From: an uncultured Opitutia bacterium
Lineage (GTDB): Bacteria > Verrucomicrobiota > Verrucomicrobiia > Opitutales > Opitutaceae
DNA length: 64,000 nucleotides
Assembly (NCBI GenBank): GCA_903859715.1
Contig: CAIONS010000068.1
Span: 171,195-235,194, forward strand
Direction of reading: 5' to 3'
In this document: piece after piece, positions 26,385-34,207 of the stretch
Numbering within the stretch: the first letter of the stretch is position 1
How the letters are laid out: every line of letters begins with the position of its first letter
Program-made: the position numbers and the translations under genes
The notes under the pieces: generated by a model
The model's database searches: none
The model's input: only the letters and a program-made list of their open reading frames with translations
What the model was told of the DNA's origin: nothing

Positions 26385-26488
26385 GGGAATTTACGAGATA
26401 CGGTGCATGGATGAGGAACTCAGACTTTGATCATCCCGTGTACACGCTGGGGAATTCGTCCCTCGTAATTCGGCTCTCGTAAATTGCG
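26385..26488. repeat. Inverted repeat upstream of aldo/keto reductase gene (family I)
   Basis: GGGAATTTACGAG is matched by the complementary CTCGTAAATT about 80 bases later, just before the stop of the ArsR-type gene. No second copy was noticed in the window. Confidence 0.5.
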
Positions 26489-26490
26489 GA

Positions 26491-26868
26491 TTACGCCTTG
26501 GCAGGTTTCCGTTTGCCAGCTGCTGCGCTCCGGGCGGTGCCCTTGGACTGGAGGGTGTGGGCGCTGAGGATCGCAGGGATCAGGCCGGGAAAGCGCTGGT
26601 TGATTTCGTCGCAGCGGGAGGTGTTGTGCATCTCGACGCCCCGGCGCTCGCCCCGGATCAGGCCGGCTTCCCGGAGCACCTTGAAGTGCTGGGAGAGGGT
26701 GGACTTGGGAACCGGCTTGGCGCTGACCTCGAGGAAACTGGAGCAAATTTGCGAGCAGTTCGCGCCGACAATCTTCGCGTAGATGGCCGCGCGCACGGGG
26801 TCAGAGAGGGCGTGGAGGATGCCTTCCACGGTGATGTTCTCCGGCACGGGATGAAAAAGCGGCCTCAT
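26491..26868 (-). CDS. ArsR-type winged-helix regulator
   Basis: A 125-residue wHTH protein. ILHALSDPVRAAIYAKI, then PVPKSTLSQHFKVLREAGLI (recognition helix) and GERRGVEMHNTSRCDEINQRF (wing) are typical of the ArsR/HTH_20 group. There are cysteines in the NCSQICSS segment, but no clear metal motif. It is divergent from the SDR gene, with an inverted repeat in the 122-base gap, and probably represses that gene. The ligand is unknown. Confidence 0.88.
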   Translation of the reverse strand: MRPLFHPVPENITVEGILHALSDPVRAAIYAKIVGANCSQICSSFLEVSAKPVPKSTLSQHFKVLREAGLIRGERRGVEMHNTSRCDEINQRFPGLIPAILSAHTLQSKGTARSAAAGKRKPAKA

Positions 26869-26903
26869 GTGGTTTCAACCTACCACGCCTTGACAATTTG
26901 TCC

Positions 26904-26926
26904 ATAGTTCATGAATTCGGAACTAT
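26904..26926. promoter_or_regulatory. Candidate operator between ArsR-type regulator and SDR gene
   Basis: ATAGTTC and GAACTAT form a 7-base inverted repeat around the spacer ATGAATTCG. A TTGACA hexamer lies just upstream at 26890-26895. The position in the divergent gap fits a repressor site. Confidence 0.55.
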
Positions 26927-26990
26927 AGAAGTAAGGAAAGTTTCCCTTTCACCTTCTCTAAACCAAACACCCTCCAAAGGAAAAATTCAG

Positions 26991-27734
26991 ATGAACAAGC
27001 TCACAGGTAAAGTTGCAGTCGTCACCGGCGCCTCCAAAGGCATCGGGGCGGCCATCGCCAAGTCCCTCGCCGCCGAAGGCGCGGCCGTCGTCGTCAATTA
27101 CGCTTCCAGCAAAACCGGCGCGGATGCCGTCGTTGCCGCCATTACCGCCGCTGGCGGCAAGGCCGTGGCCGTGCAAGGCGACGTCTCCAAGGCCGCCGGG
27201 GCGCAGGGCATCATCGCCGCCGCGATCAAGACCTACGGCCGGCTCGACATCCTCGTGAACAACTCCGGCGTGTACGAATTCGGGCCGCTGGAGTCCGTCA
27301 CCGAGGAATCCTTCCACCGGCAGTTCAACACCAACGTGCTCGGGCTCCTGCTCACGACGCAGGCGGCGGCCAAGCATCTCGCGGACGGGGGCAGCGTGAT
27401 CAACATCGGCTCCACCATCACCCGCGCCAAGCCGGCGGCCTCCGCGGTTTACACGGCCACCAAGGGCGCGGTCGACATGATCACGCCGGTCCTCGCCAAG
27501 GAGCTCGCGCCCCGGAAAATCCGGGTGAATTCGATCAACCCGGGCTTGGTCGAGACCGAAGGCACGCATACGGCGGGTGTCATGGGCTCCGACATGGAGA
27601 AGGGTTTTGTCGCCCAGACCCCGCTCGGCCGCATCGGCCAGCCGAGTGACATCGCCGCCGTCGCGGTCTTTCTGGCTTCGGGCGATTCGGGCTGGCTCAC
27701 CGGCGAGCTGCTCTTCGCCAGCGGCGGCCTCTGA
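26991..27734 (+). CDS. SDR family oxidoreductase
   Basis: A classical short-chain dehydrogenase of 247 residues. VAVVTGASKGIGAAIA binds the nucleotide, NNSG is present, and the catalytic S/YxxxK is seen as INIGS and YTATKGAVD. The start at 26991 is supported by an AAAGGAAAA ribosome site nine bases upstream and by the motif position; the longer ORF runs through the operator. Expression is probably controlled by the divergent ArsR-type protein. A strong terminator follows. The substrate is unknown. Confidence 0.92.
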   Translation: MNKLTGKVAVVTGASKGIGAAIAKSLAAEGAAVVVNYASSKTGADAVVAAITAAGGKAVAVQGDVSKAAGAQGIIAAAIKTYGRLDILVNNSGVYEFGPLESVTEESFHRQFNTNVLGLLLTTQAAAKHLADGGSVINIGSTITRAKPAASAVYTATKGAVDMITPVLAKELAPRKIRVNSINPGLVETEGTHTAGVMGSDMEKGFVAQTPLGRIGQPSDIAAVAVFLASGDSGWLTGELLFASGGL

Positions 27735-27760
27735 TCCGCGACAGCGGAAACCGAATCATC

Positions 27761-27809
27761 AGCCCCGCTCAACGCCCCGTTTCATCGGGCGCTTGAGCGG
27801 GGCTTTTTG
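27761..27809 (+). terminator. Rho-independent terminator after the SDR gene
   Basis: AGCCCCGCTCAA and TTGAGCGGGGCT form a 12-base perfect stem, with an inner CGCCCCG/CGGGCG extension and a TTTCAT loop, followed by a T tract. Confidence 0.9.
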
Positions 27810-27916
27810 CGCGCGGGCCTTATCTTCGCATGCTTTGCGTCCTTCACGGTCAAACCCAGATTTTGCCTCAGCGGTTTTGAGTCGCAGCGGGGATTTTGGT
27901 GTGATTGTGCTGAGCG

Positions 27917-28363
27917 GTGCGTATTGCGGTTTTTTCGGACACTCACGACAGGTACCCGCCCTCCTTGCCAGCGCGGCTGAAGCGCGCGGATGAAATCTGG
28001 CACTTGGGGGATGTCTGCGAGCCGGAGATCCTGGAGGAGTTCGCCCAGCTCGGGCCGCCGCTGCACGTGGTGCGGGGGAACTGCGATGGCTACGAGGGCT
28101 GGCCGGAATCGCTGGAATTGATCCGTGGCGGGCTGAGGTTTTTGCTGACCCATATTCCGCCGGCGGAGGTGCCGGCGGGAATCTCGGCGGTGCTGCACGG
28201 CCACACGCATGTGCCGCGGGATGAGATGATCGGCGGGGTGCGCTGGCTGAATCCGGGCTGCATTACGCGGCCGCGCGGGGTGGAGCCGACATTTGCATGG
28301 CTGACGGTGGCGCGCGGAAAGTTGACGAGCTGGGAACTCGTGCGAGTCTCCGGCGAAGCATGA
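27917..28363 (+). CDS. YfcE/MJ0936-type metallophosphoesterase
   Basis: A calcineurin-like phosphoesterase of 148 residues. FSDTHD, LGDVCE, GNCD, LTHIPP and HGHTHVP are the metal-binding motifs in order. These small enzymes hydrolyse phosphodiesters with two metal ions; the natural substrate is not predictable. The start is a GTG at 27917, which places FSDTHD at residue 6. The stop overlaps the start of the following metallopeptidase gene (ATGA), implying translational coupling. Confidence 0.9.
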   Translation: MRIAVFSDTHDRYPPSLPARLKRADEIWHLGDVCEPEILEEFAQLGPPLHVVRGNCDGYEGWPESLELIRGGLRFLLTHIPPAEVPAGISAVLHGHTHVPRDEMIGGVRWLNPGCITRPRGVEPTFAWLTVARGKLTSWELVRVSGEA

Positions 28364-29097
28364 GTTCGGAGCAGCAGAATCTTTTCGGCCTGTTTGAACC
28401 TGCGCCGGGGGTGCACAAGGCCCCGCCGGCGACCGATGGCGTTGTCTTTGAGCGCAGCCCGCGGGCGCGGAATTACCGGCTGACGCTGCGGCGCGATGGC
28501 ACGGCGGTGGCGGTGATCCCGGCGCGCGGGTCGGTGCGCGAGGCGGAGCGGTTTGTGGCGCAGCACACGGACTGGCTCGCGCGGGCACGGGCGCGGCAGG
28601 AGCGCCGGCCGCGGGGCGCGGAAGTCTGGACGCTCGGCACGCATGTGCTGTGGCGCGGCGAGATGACGGAGATCCGGCAGGCGGCCATCGGCGAGCGTCC
28701 GCAGGTGTGCCTGGCGGCGGATGTGTTCCGCGTGCCGGCGTTTGACGGCGACCTGCGGCCGACGCTCGAGGCGCATTTCGCGCGCCGCGGCAAGATCGAG
28801 CTGCCGGCGCGCACGTGGGAGCTGTCGGCGGTGACGGGCGTCGAGGTGAAGCAGGTGACGGTGCGCAACCAGCGCTCGCGCTGGGGTTCCTGCTCGGCCA
28901 ACGGCACGATCTCGCTCAACTGGCGGCTGGTGCAGACGCCGGAGTTTGTGCGCGACTACATCATTTACCACGAGCTGATGCATCTCCGCGAAATGAACCA
29001 CTCGGCGCGCTTCTGGGCGCGGGTGGAGGAAGTGTGTCCCGGCTGGCGCGAGGCGGAGAAGTGGATCAAGCGCAACGGCAGCCTGATGGGGTTGTAG
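28360..29097 (+). CDS. YgjP-like (DUF45) zinc metallopeptidase
   Basis: RNQRSRWGSCSANGTISLNW followed by YHELMHLREMNHSARFW is the signature of the YgjP/M48-like metal-dependent hydrolases: the HExxH helix plus a downstream His. At 245 residues the length is normal. It has no signal peptide, so it is predicted to be cytoplasmic. The start at 28360 shares its ATG with the upstream stop. The ORF-track start at 28297 lies inside the phosphoesterase gene. The biological role of this family is poorly known. Confidence 0.88.
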   Translation: MSSEQQNLFGLFEPAPGVHKAPPATDGVVFERSPRARNYRLTLRRDGTAVAVIPARGSVREAERFVAQHTDWLARARARQERRPRGAEVWTLGTHVLWRGEMTEIRQAAIGERPQVCLAADVFRVPAFDGDLRPTLEAHFARRGKIELPARTWELSAVTGVEVKQVTVRNQRSRWGSCSANGTISLNWRLVQTPEFVRDYIIYHELMHLREMNHSARFWARVEEVCPGWREAEKWIKRNGSLMGL

Positions 29098-29100
29098 AAC

Positions 29101-29218
29101 TCCCGCGAATCATGCGAATCAGCGCGAATTTCGGAGGAGCAGAAGGATCCAGTCGCTTGATCGAGGCTCCATCCGGCTCAGGTGAGTTTTATTCGTGTTG
29201 ATTAGCATAATTCGCGGG
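29101..29218. repeat. Intergenic inverted repeat, family J
   Basis: TCCCGCGAATCATGCGAATC is answered by GATTAGCATAATTCGCGGG at the other end of the gap, an imperfect stem around a 60-base loop. Confidence 0.7.
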
Positions 29219-29262
29219 CAACTGAATCGCTTCTACCAAGCTATCTCTCTCAATTTTTATCC

Positions 29263-30813
29263 ATGAGCCAATCCCCGAACATCATTCCGATTCCTGTCTC
29301 GTGCCGCCTGACCGGCGGGGCGCCTTTTCCGCTCACGGCGAAAACCGTTGTAACGGCGGGCGATCCGGCCCTGCGGAGCACGGCTGCCCAGCTGGCGCGA
29401 ATCCTCGTTGTGACCGTGGCGGACCGTGCGCCGGCGGGCGGCAATGCCATCGTGCTCAGCCTCGATCCCGGGCTCACGGAAAAATTGGGTACGGAAGGGT
29501 ACACGCTGACGGCGACCGCTGGTGGCGTGGTAATCCGCGGCGGGGGCGCGGCGGGGGTGTTTTATGGGATGCAGTCGTTGCGGCAGTTGCTGCCGCCGGA
29601 CATCGAGCGCTTCGGCTGGAAGGCCGGTGGAGGCGGACTGACAGTGGCGGCGGTGGAGATCGAGGACCGGCCGCGGTTCGGCTGGCGCGGTTCACTGCTG
29701 GATGTGAGCCGGCATTTCTCGCCGGTGGCCGAGATCAAGAAATATCTCGATACGCTGGCGCTGCATAAACTGAACGTTTTTCACTGGCACCTGGTGGACG
29801 ACCAAGGCTGGCGCATCGAGATCAAGAAATACCCGAAGCTCACGTCGGTCGGCGCCTGGCGGACCGCTTCGCCCGACATTTATGCGGAAAAGATTTCCGA
29901 CGGCGTGCCGCACGGCGGATTCTACACGCAGGATGATGTCCGCGAGATCGTAGCGTACGCGGCGGAGCGGTTCATCACGGTGATGCCGGAGATCGAGGTG
30001 CCGGGCCACAGCTCGGCGGCGCTCAACGCCTATCCGCAGTTCGGCAACACGGATGCGCCCGGCTATGCGCCGCTGGTTCAGCCGCGCTGGACGATTTTCC
30101 CCGAGACGTATGCGCCGAAGCCGGAGACGCTGCAGTTTCTCGATGATATTTTCACCGAGGTGCTCGCCCTGTTTCCCAGCACGTTCATCCACGTGGGCGG
30201 GGACGAGGCGATGAAGGAGCAGTGGGAGGCGTCGCCGACGGCCCGGGCCTTCATGAAGGCCAATGGACTGAAGGACGGCCATGAACTCCAGAGCTGGTTC
30301 ATCCGGCGGACGGAAAACTTTCTCGCGCAACGCGGCCGCCGGCTCATCGGCTGGGACGAGATTCAGGAAGGCGGGCTCGCGCCGGGCGCGGCGATGATGG
30401 CGTGGCGCGATGTGAAGTGGGCGATCGAGGCGGCGCGGCTGGGACACGACGTGGTCATGGCGCCGACGTCGCACACGTACTTGGATTATGCGGAAGGCAA
30501 CGCCGAGGAGGAGGCCGTCGCGGTCGGCGTGCAGACCACGCTGGAGAAAGTGTACGCGTTTGACCCGATCCCGGCGGAGCTGGAGCCGGCCCACCACGCG
30601 CGCGTGCTCGGGGCGCAGGGCCAGCTGTGGCGCGAGCGCATGCCGAGCCTCTCGGTTGTCGAGCGCCGGGCCTATCCGCGCCTGAGTGCGCTGGCCGAGG
30701 TCGTGTGGTCGCCGGTGGAGCGGAAAAACTACGCCGATTTTCGAGCGCGGCTCACCTGGTTGCTCGCGCGGTTCGACCGGCTCGGGGTCAATTATCGGAA
30801 GCCGCACGATTGA
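29263..30813 (+). CDS. Beta-N-acetylhexosaminidase (GH20)
   Basis: Hydrolyses terminal GlcNAc or GalNAc from glycans by substrate-assisted catalysis. An N-terminal GH20b-like domain (to about residue 135) precedes the TIM barrel. NVFHWHLVDDQGWRIEIKKY, MPEIEVPGHSSAAL and HVGGDE (residues 310-315, the catalytic Asp-Glu pair) are all intact, and WDE and the late aromatic residues are present. At 516 aa it is of ordinary length. No signal peptide is visible, so it may act on imported oligosaccharides. It is a single gene flanked by repeats. Confidence 0.93.
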   Translation: MSQSPNIIPIPVSCRLTGGAPFPLTAKTVVTAGDPALRSTAAQLARILVVTVADRAPAGGNAIVLSLDPGLTEKLGTEGYTLTATAGGVVIRGGGAAGVFYGMQSLRQLLPPDIERFGWKAGGGGLTVAAVEIEDRPRFGWRGSLLDVSRHFSPVAEIKKYLDTLALHKLNVFHWHLVDDQGWRIEIKKYPKLTSVGAWRTASPDIYAEKISDGVPHGGFYTQDDVREIVAYAAERFITVMPEIEVPGHSSAALNAYPQFGNTDAPGYAPLVQPRWTIFPETYAPKPETLQFLDDIFTEVLALFPSTFIHVGGDEAMKEQWEASPTARAFMKANGLKDGHELQSWFIRRTENFLAQRGRRLIGWDEIQEGGLAPGAAMMAWRDVKWAIEAARLGHDVVMAPTSHTYLDYAEGNAEEEAVAVGVQTTLEKVYAFDPIPAELEPAHHARVLGAQGQLWRERMPSLSVVERRAYPRLSALAEVVWSPVERKNYADFRARLTWLLARFDRLGVNYRKPHD

Positions 30814-30835
30814 ACAAAATTTAGGTAATTATTTT

Positions 30836-31102
30836 TGGGAGCCGGCGTTGTTGAGCGGCGTCAGTGTGGGTTCTCCTGTGCCCATCCGAAAGCCCCATTC
30901 GATTACGGTCCCGTCTGCTGGAGCCGGTCTGTCCGGATTAAAAAGACGGCGCAGCTTGTTACGCCAGATGACGCACAGTGCCTTGCTGGCGGTGAGCTTG
31001 AAGGCCGCGCAATTTTCCGGTGAGGAAGGGCTGAAGCAGCGGATGTTCGACCGCGGACTGCTGGACCGGCTGAAGGCGCCGCTGACACGGTATCACGAGT
31101 GA
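30836..31102 (+). pseudogene. Possible gene remnant downstream of GH20
   Basis: The 374-base gap 30814-31187 has one open frame ending at 31102, whose last 50 residues (TLHSALLAV-like helix, then GLKQRMFDRGLLDRLKAPL) look protein-like, but it has no start codon of its own and no recognised family. It may be the 3' end of a deleted gene. A family F half repeat follows (31123-31152). Confidence 0.3.
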
Positions 31103-31122
31103 GGCGGAAATCCACCGGACCT

Positions 31123-31152
31123 TTTACAGGAGGTAACGGAGAGAACGGAGTT
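31123..31152. repeat. Family F half repeat
   Basis: TTTTACAGGAGGTAACGGAG is the same text, in one orientation, as the arms of the complete element at 43947-44058. No complementary arm is nearby. Confidence 0.7.
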
Positions 31153-31187
31153 CGAAGCGGAAATGTTTCAGCCGGGAGAAAACCGAC

Positions 31188-31721
31188 TCAGCGGATATCA
31201 ATCAGCTCGACTTCGAAGACCAGCGTCGCACGCGGCGGAATGGTCGGCGGGCGACCCGCGATGCCATAGGCGAGCCAGTAGGGAATGATGAGCGTGCGTT
31301 TCTCGCCCTTTCTCATGGTCAGAAACGCCTCGTCCCAGCCCTCGATGGCCATGCCGGCCCCGAGCCGGAAGGTGAAGGGTGCGCCGCGGCGGTAGGAACT
31401 GTCGAAAGGCGTGCCGTCGAGCAGCCGGCCGTCGTAGTTGACGATGACCTCCTGGCCGCTGCGCGGGGTGGAGCCGCCGGTGCCGGGATCGCGGATGACA
31501 TAAAGCAAACCGGAATGGAGCCGGTGGGCGTTGCCGTATTTTTGCCGGATGATCATCGCGTCGGCTTCGCTCAGCTGCGGTGCGTCCTCGTTCATCGCTT
31601 CCCGCATGGCGGCGTTGATGGGCCGGCCGGGTTCCTTGCGGGCCATCAGGCCGGAACGCACAACCAAGGCCAAGGTAAGGAGGGCCAGGCCCAGGAGAAA
31701 AAGATAGAGCGCATTACGCAT
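31188..31721 (-). CDS. FKBP-type peptidyl-prolyl cis-trans isomerase, membrane-anchored
   Basis: An N-terminal hydrophobic helix (LYLFLLGLALLTLALVV) anchors or exports the protein. The FKBP domain starts near residue 80 with VIVNYDGRLLDGTPFDSS, then GWDEAFLTMRKGEKRTLIIP and AYGIAGRPPTIPP, and ends with VFEVELIDI. It catalyses proline isomerisation of periplasmic clients. The start at 31721 (MRNALYLF) is chosen for the anchor, and upstream residues are low complexity. It is followed by family F sequence on its 3' side. Confidence 0.9.
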   Translation of the reverse strand: MRNALYLFLLGLALLTLALVVRSGLMARKEPGRPINAAMREAMNEDAPQLSEADAMIIRQKYGNAHRLHSGLLYVIRDPGTGGSTPRSGQEVIVNYDGRLLDGTPFDSSYRRGAPFTFRLGAGMAIEGWDEAFLTMRKGEKRTLIIPYWLAYGIAGRPPTIPPRATLVFEVELIDIR

Positions 31722-31774
31722 GGAAGAAGGGGCACCGTGCCGGCTTCGCCCGTGCGGCGCAAGCCCGGCTCGAT

Positions 31775-32242
31775 TCAGGGCGTGGCGGACGAGGTATGGT
31801 CCGCAAAGATGCGCCACCCGGCAGGCGTGCGGCGGACCAGCAGCGTGAACAAACCATGAGGAGTATCCGTGGCGCGTGTGAGCTGCCAGTGACCAAAGAT
31901 CAGGGCCGCGTCGGGGGAGAGCTCGGTGACCGCGAGCTCGCTGAAAGCGAGTGTGCCCATCGCCGCGCGGTTCGGGTAGCGCTGTTTGTAGCGCGTAAGC
32001 GTGGACTTCCAGCCGTAAGTGACATTGCCGCCGGACGCAAAACGCAGGTCATCGGTCGGCGCGTAGGTCTGCATGAAGGCATCGATATCGCCGCGGTTCC
32101 AGGCACTGGCCTGATCCTGAAGAACCAGCAGAATCGCCGCGGTGGCGGACGGCTCCGCGGGTTGGGTTTCAGCGGCGCGCGCCGGGCCGGCCAAAAGCAC
32201 GGCGGCCAGCACAGCCAAAAGAAAGAAACGAAAGGCTCTCAT
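31775..32242 (-). CDS. Exported SnoaL/DUF4440-like (NTF2 fold) protein
   Basis: A signal peptide (MRAFRFFLLAVLAAVLLAGP) precedes a 125-residue NTF2-like domain: DQASAWNRGDIDAFMQTYAP near its start, and GLFTLLVRRTPAGWRIFADH at its end, are typical of the YybH/DUF4440 group. Such domains bind small ligands or have weak enzyme activity, and no function can be assigned. The start at 32242 is required by the signal peptide. Confidence 0.85.
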   Translation of the reverse strand: MRAFRFFLLAVLAAVLLAGPARAAETQPAEPSATAAILLVLQDQASAWNRGDIDAFMQTYAPTDDLRFASGGNVTYGWKSTLTRYKQRYPNRAAMGTLAFSELAVTELSPDAALIFGHWQLTRATDTPHGLFTLLVRRTPAGWRIFADHTSSATP

Positions 32243-32282
32243 GTCCCGACCATGAAGCACCCACCCGAAGCCCGGCGAGCCT

Positions 32283-32633
32283 TCAAAGACCGTAAGTAAT
32301 CGTGCGGGCGCCGGCGACGCCGATGACCGTGATGGCCACACCTGCCTGATACGTGGTGGGGTAGGTCTCGTTGGCGACCAGTTCCAGATTCTTAACGTAA
32401 TTCGTTGATCCGACCAGCATGTCGATCCCCACCGTGCTGCGGCCGAACTCCATCATATATTGGTCGGTGGCGGCGGCCAGCTGGCGGGCATTGCTCAACA
32501 CAGCCTTGTCCTGGGAGGCGCTCCGAATCTTCTGAAACCCGGGAATGGCCAGCGCAGCCAGCATGCCGATAATGACCACGACGATCATTATTTCGACGAG
32601 CGTAAAGCCAGGGGGGGGTTTGGGTTTCATCAA
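32283..32633 (-). CDS. Type IV prepilin-like protein (N-terminal methylation motif)
   Basis: The short leader MMKPKPPPG is followed by FTLVEIMIVVVIIGMLAALA, with the conserved Glu at mature position 5, so it should be cut by prepilin peptidase and N-methylated. The remaining 85 residues form a small globular head with no cysteine pair. It could be a type IV pilin or a type II secretion pseudopilin, and no assembly genes are nearby. The ATGs at 32633 and 32630 are both possible. The gap upstream is AT-rich with a TATAAT-like hexamer on the minus strand. Confidence 0.9.
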   Translation of the reverse strand: MMKPKPPPGFTLVEIMIVVVIIGMLAALAIPGFQKIRSASQDKAVLSNARQLAAATDQYMMEFGRSTVGIDMLVGSTNYVKNLELVANETYPTTYQAGVAITVIGVAGARTITYGL

Positions 32634-32874
32634 GCTACCCTCAGAAGAGGGTACGGGGGACGGAATTAGTCAGAATCTACGGGGGAAAGCCCGACAATAT
32701 TTTACGGTGGGTAATTATACGCACTAAATTGGTCTAATAGCGGAAAAAGGCCTTACAAATATGCCGATCATGATCCCCATTCCCGCTGATAGTCTGCTAC
32801 ATAGAATGATATACCGCTGGCTGCCAAGGGTTAAAACAGGCGTGGAAAACTTTATATAAACCGGGACGGCGCGG
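32634..32874. other. AT-rich intergenic region upstream of prepilin gene
   Basis: This 241-base gap is poorer in G and C than the rest of the window. On the minus strand, GTGCGTATAATTACCC includes a good -10-like hexamer about 90 bases before the prepilin start. No sigma-54 GG/GC pair and no gene were found. Confidence 0.4.
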
Positions 32875-34203
32875 TTATTTTTTGAGAATGTCCAAAGCCA
32901 CGGCCGTCATGGCGGCTACACCCGTTTTTAAAGTGGGTTCGGGCACCGGAGCAAACTTGCTGGAGTGGAGGGAGGGCAAGGGTATGCCGGTGCGCTGGCT
33001 TTCGGCTACTTTTACGGGATCGACGGCGCCCAGCCGGAAGAGACAGAGGGGCACATGGTCCGTGGTGCGGCCGAACTCGCTGAAATCCTCGCCGCCCATT
33101 TCAGGCGGGATGGTCTGCACGCGATCCGCGCCGAACCAGGCGATGAGCGTACCGCGGACTCGGCGGGTGAGGGCGGGGTCGTTGTAGGTGGCGTTGACGG
33201 TGTCGTCCTCGATGATTTTTACGATGGGCTGCAAATCATCGGGCAGGCCGGCGGCGATGGCTTCGCCGCGACAGATGCGGCGCACGGCCTCCAGGGTGTG
33301 GGCGCGGACGCCATCGGAGTAGGAGCGGAGCGTGAGCTGGAGCTTCACTTCGTTGGGAATGATGTTGGCCTTCGTGCCGCCATGGATGGATCCGACGGTG
33401 ACGACGGCCGGATCGATGGGCCGGGTCTCGCGGCTGACGATGGTCTGAAGCGCCATCACGATGCGCGCCGCGAGCACGATCGGATCCTTGGTGGCCTGCG
33501 GATAGGCGCCATGGCCGCCGATGCCGCGCACGGTGATCTCGACGGTATCGACGTTCGCCATGGCAAAACCCTCGACCGTGCCGAGCGTGCCGGCCGGCAG
33601 GGAGGCGCTGTCATGGAGGGCGATCGCATAGTTGGGCGTGGGAAATTTCCGGTACAGGCCCGCGATCAGCATGGCGCGGGCGCCGATGCCGCGTTCCTCG
33701 GCGGGCTGGCCGATCAACACGAGCGTGCCTGACCAGCGGTCGCGCAACGCGGCCAGCAGGCGCGCGGTGCCGGTGAAGACCGTCATGTGAATATCGTGAC
33801 CGCAGGCCTGCATCACGGGCACTTCCCGGCCCGAGAGATCCTTCACGCGAACCTGGCTCGCATAGGGCAGGCCGGTTTCCTCCTGCACCGGCAGGGCGTC
33901 GAGGTCCGTGCGGATGAGCAGCGTGGGGCCGGGCCCGTTTTTCAGGACACCAACCACGCCGTAGCCGCCAAATTTTTCCGTGACCTCAAACCCGGCGGCC
34001 CGCAGTGCCGTGGCGACCTTGGCGGAAGTTTTTTCCTCCATGAGCGAGAGCTCGGGGTGGAGGTGGAGGTCGGTGTAAAACGCCAGCAGCGCGGGATAAT
34101 CGGCGCTGACTTTCTGGGTGACGAGTTCGGACAGCGGCGCATCGGCGGCACGGAGCAGGCCGGGGAGGAGCAGGAGCGAGGCGAGGAGGGCGCGGAGTTT
34201 CAT
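32875..34203 (-). CDS. M20 family amidohydrolase, exported
   Basis: A signal peptide (MKLRALLASLLLLPGLLRA) precedes a metal-dependent amidohydrolase of the M20D group (IAA-amino acid hydrolase, hippurate hydrolase relatives). IRTDLDALPVQEETGLPY, MQACGHDIHMT (metal ligands) and GQPAEERGIGA are intact, as is GGEDFSEFG in the C-terminal part. It probably removes N-acyl groups from amino acids or peptides in the periplasm. The start at 34203 is fixed by the signal peptide. It begins 4 bases after the cyclophilin stop, so the two form an operon. Confidence 0.9.
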   Translation of the reverse strand: MKLRALLASLLLLPGLLRAADAPLSELVTQKVSADYPALLAFYTDLHLHPELSLMEEKTSAKVATALRAAGFEVTEKFGGYGVVGVLKNGPGPTLLIRTDLDALPVQEETGLPYASQVRVKDLSGREVPVMQACGHDIHMTVFTGTARLLAALRDRWSGTLVLIGQPAEERGIGARAMLIAGLYRKFPTPNYAIALHDSASLPAGTLGTVEGFAMANVDTVEITVRGIGGHGAYPQATKDPIVLAARIVMALQTIVSRETRPIDPAVVTVGSIHGGTKANIIPNEVKLQLTLRSYSDGVRAHTLEAVRRICRGEAIAAGLPDDLQPIVKIIEDDTVNATYNDPALTRRVRGTLIAWFGADRVQTIPPEMGGEDFSEFGRTTDHVPLCLFRLGAVDPVKVAESQRTGIPLPSLHSSKFAPVPEPTLKTGVAAMTAVALDILKK

Positions 34204-34207
34204 GAAA

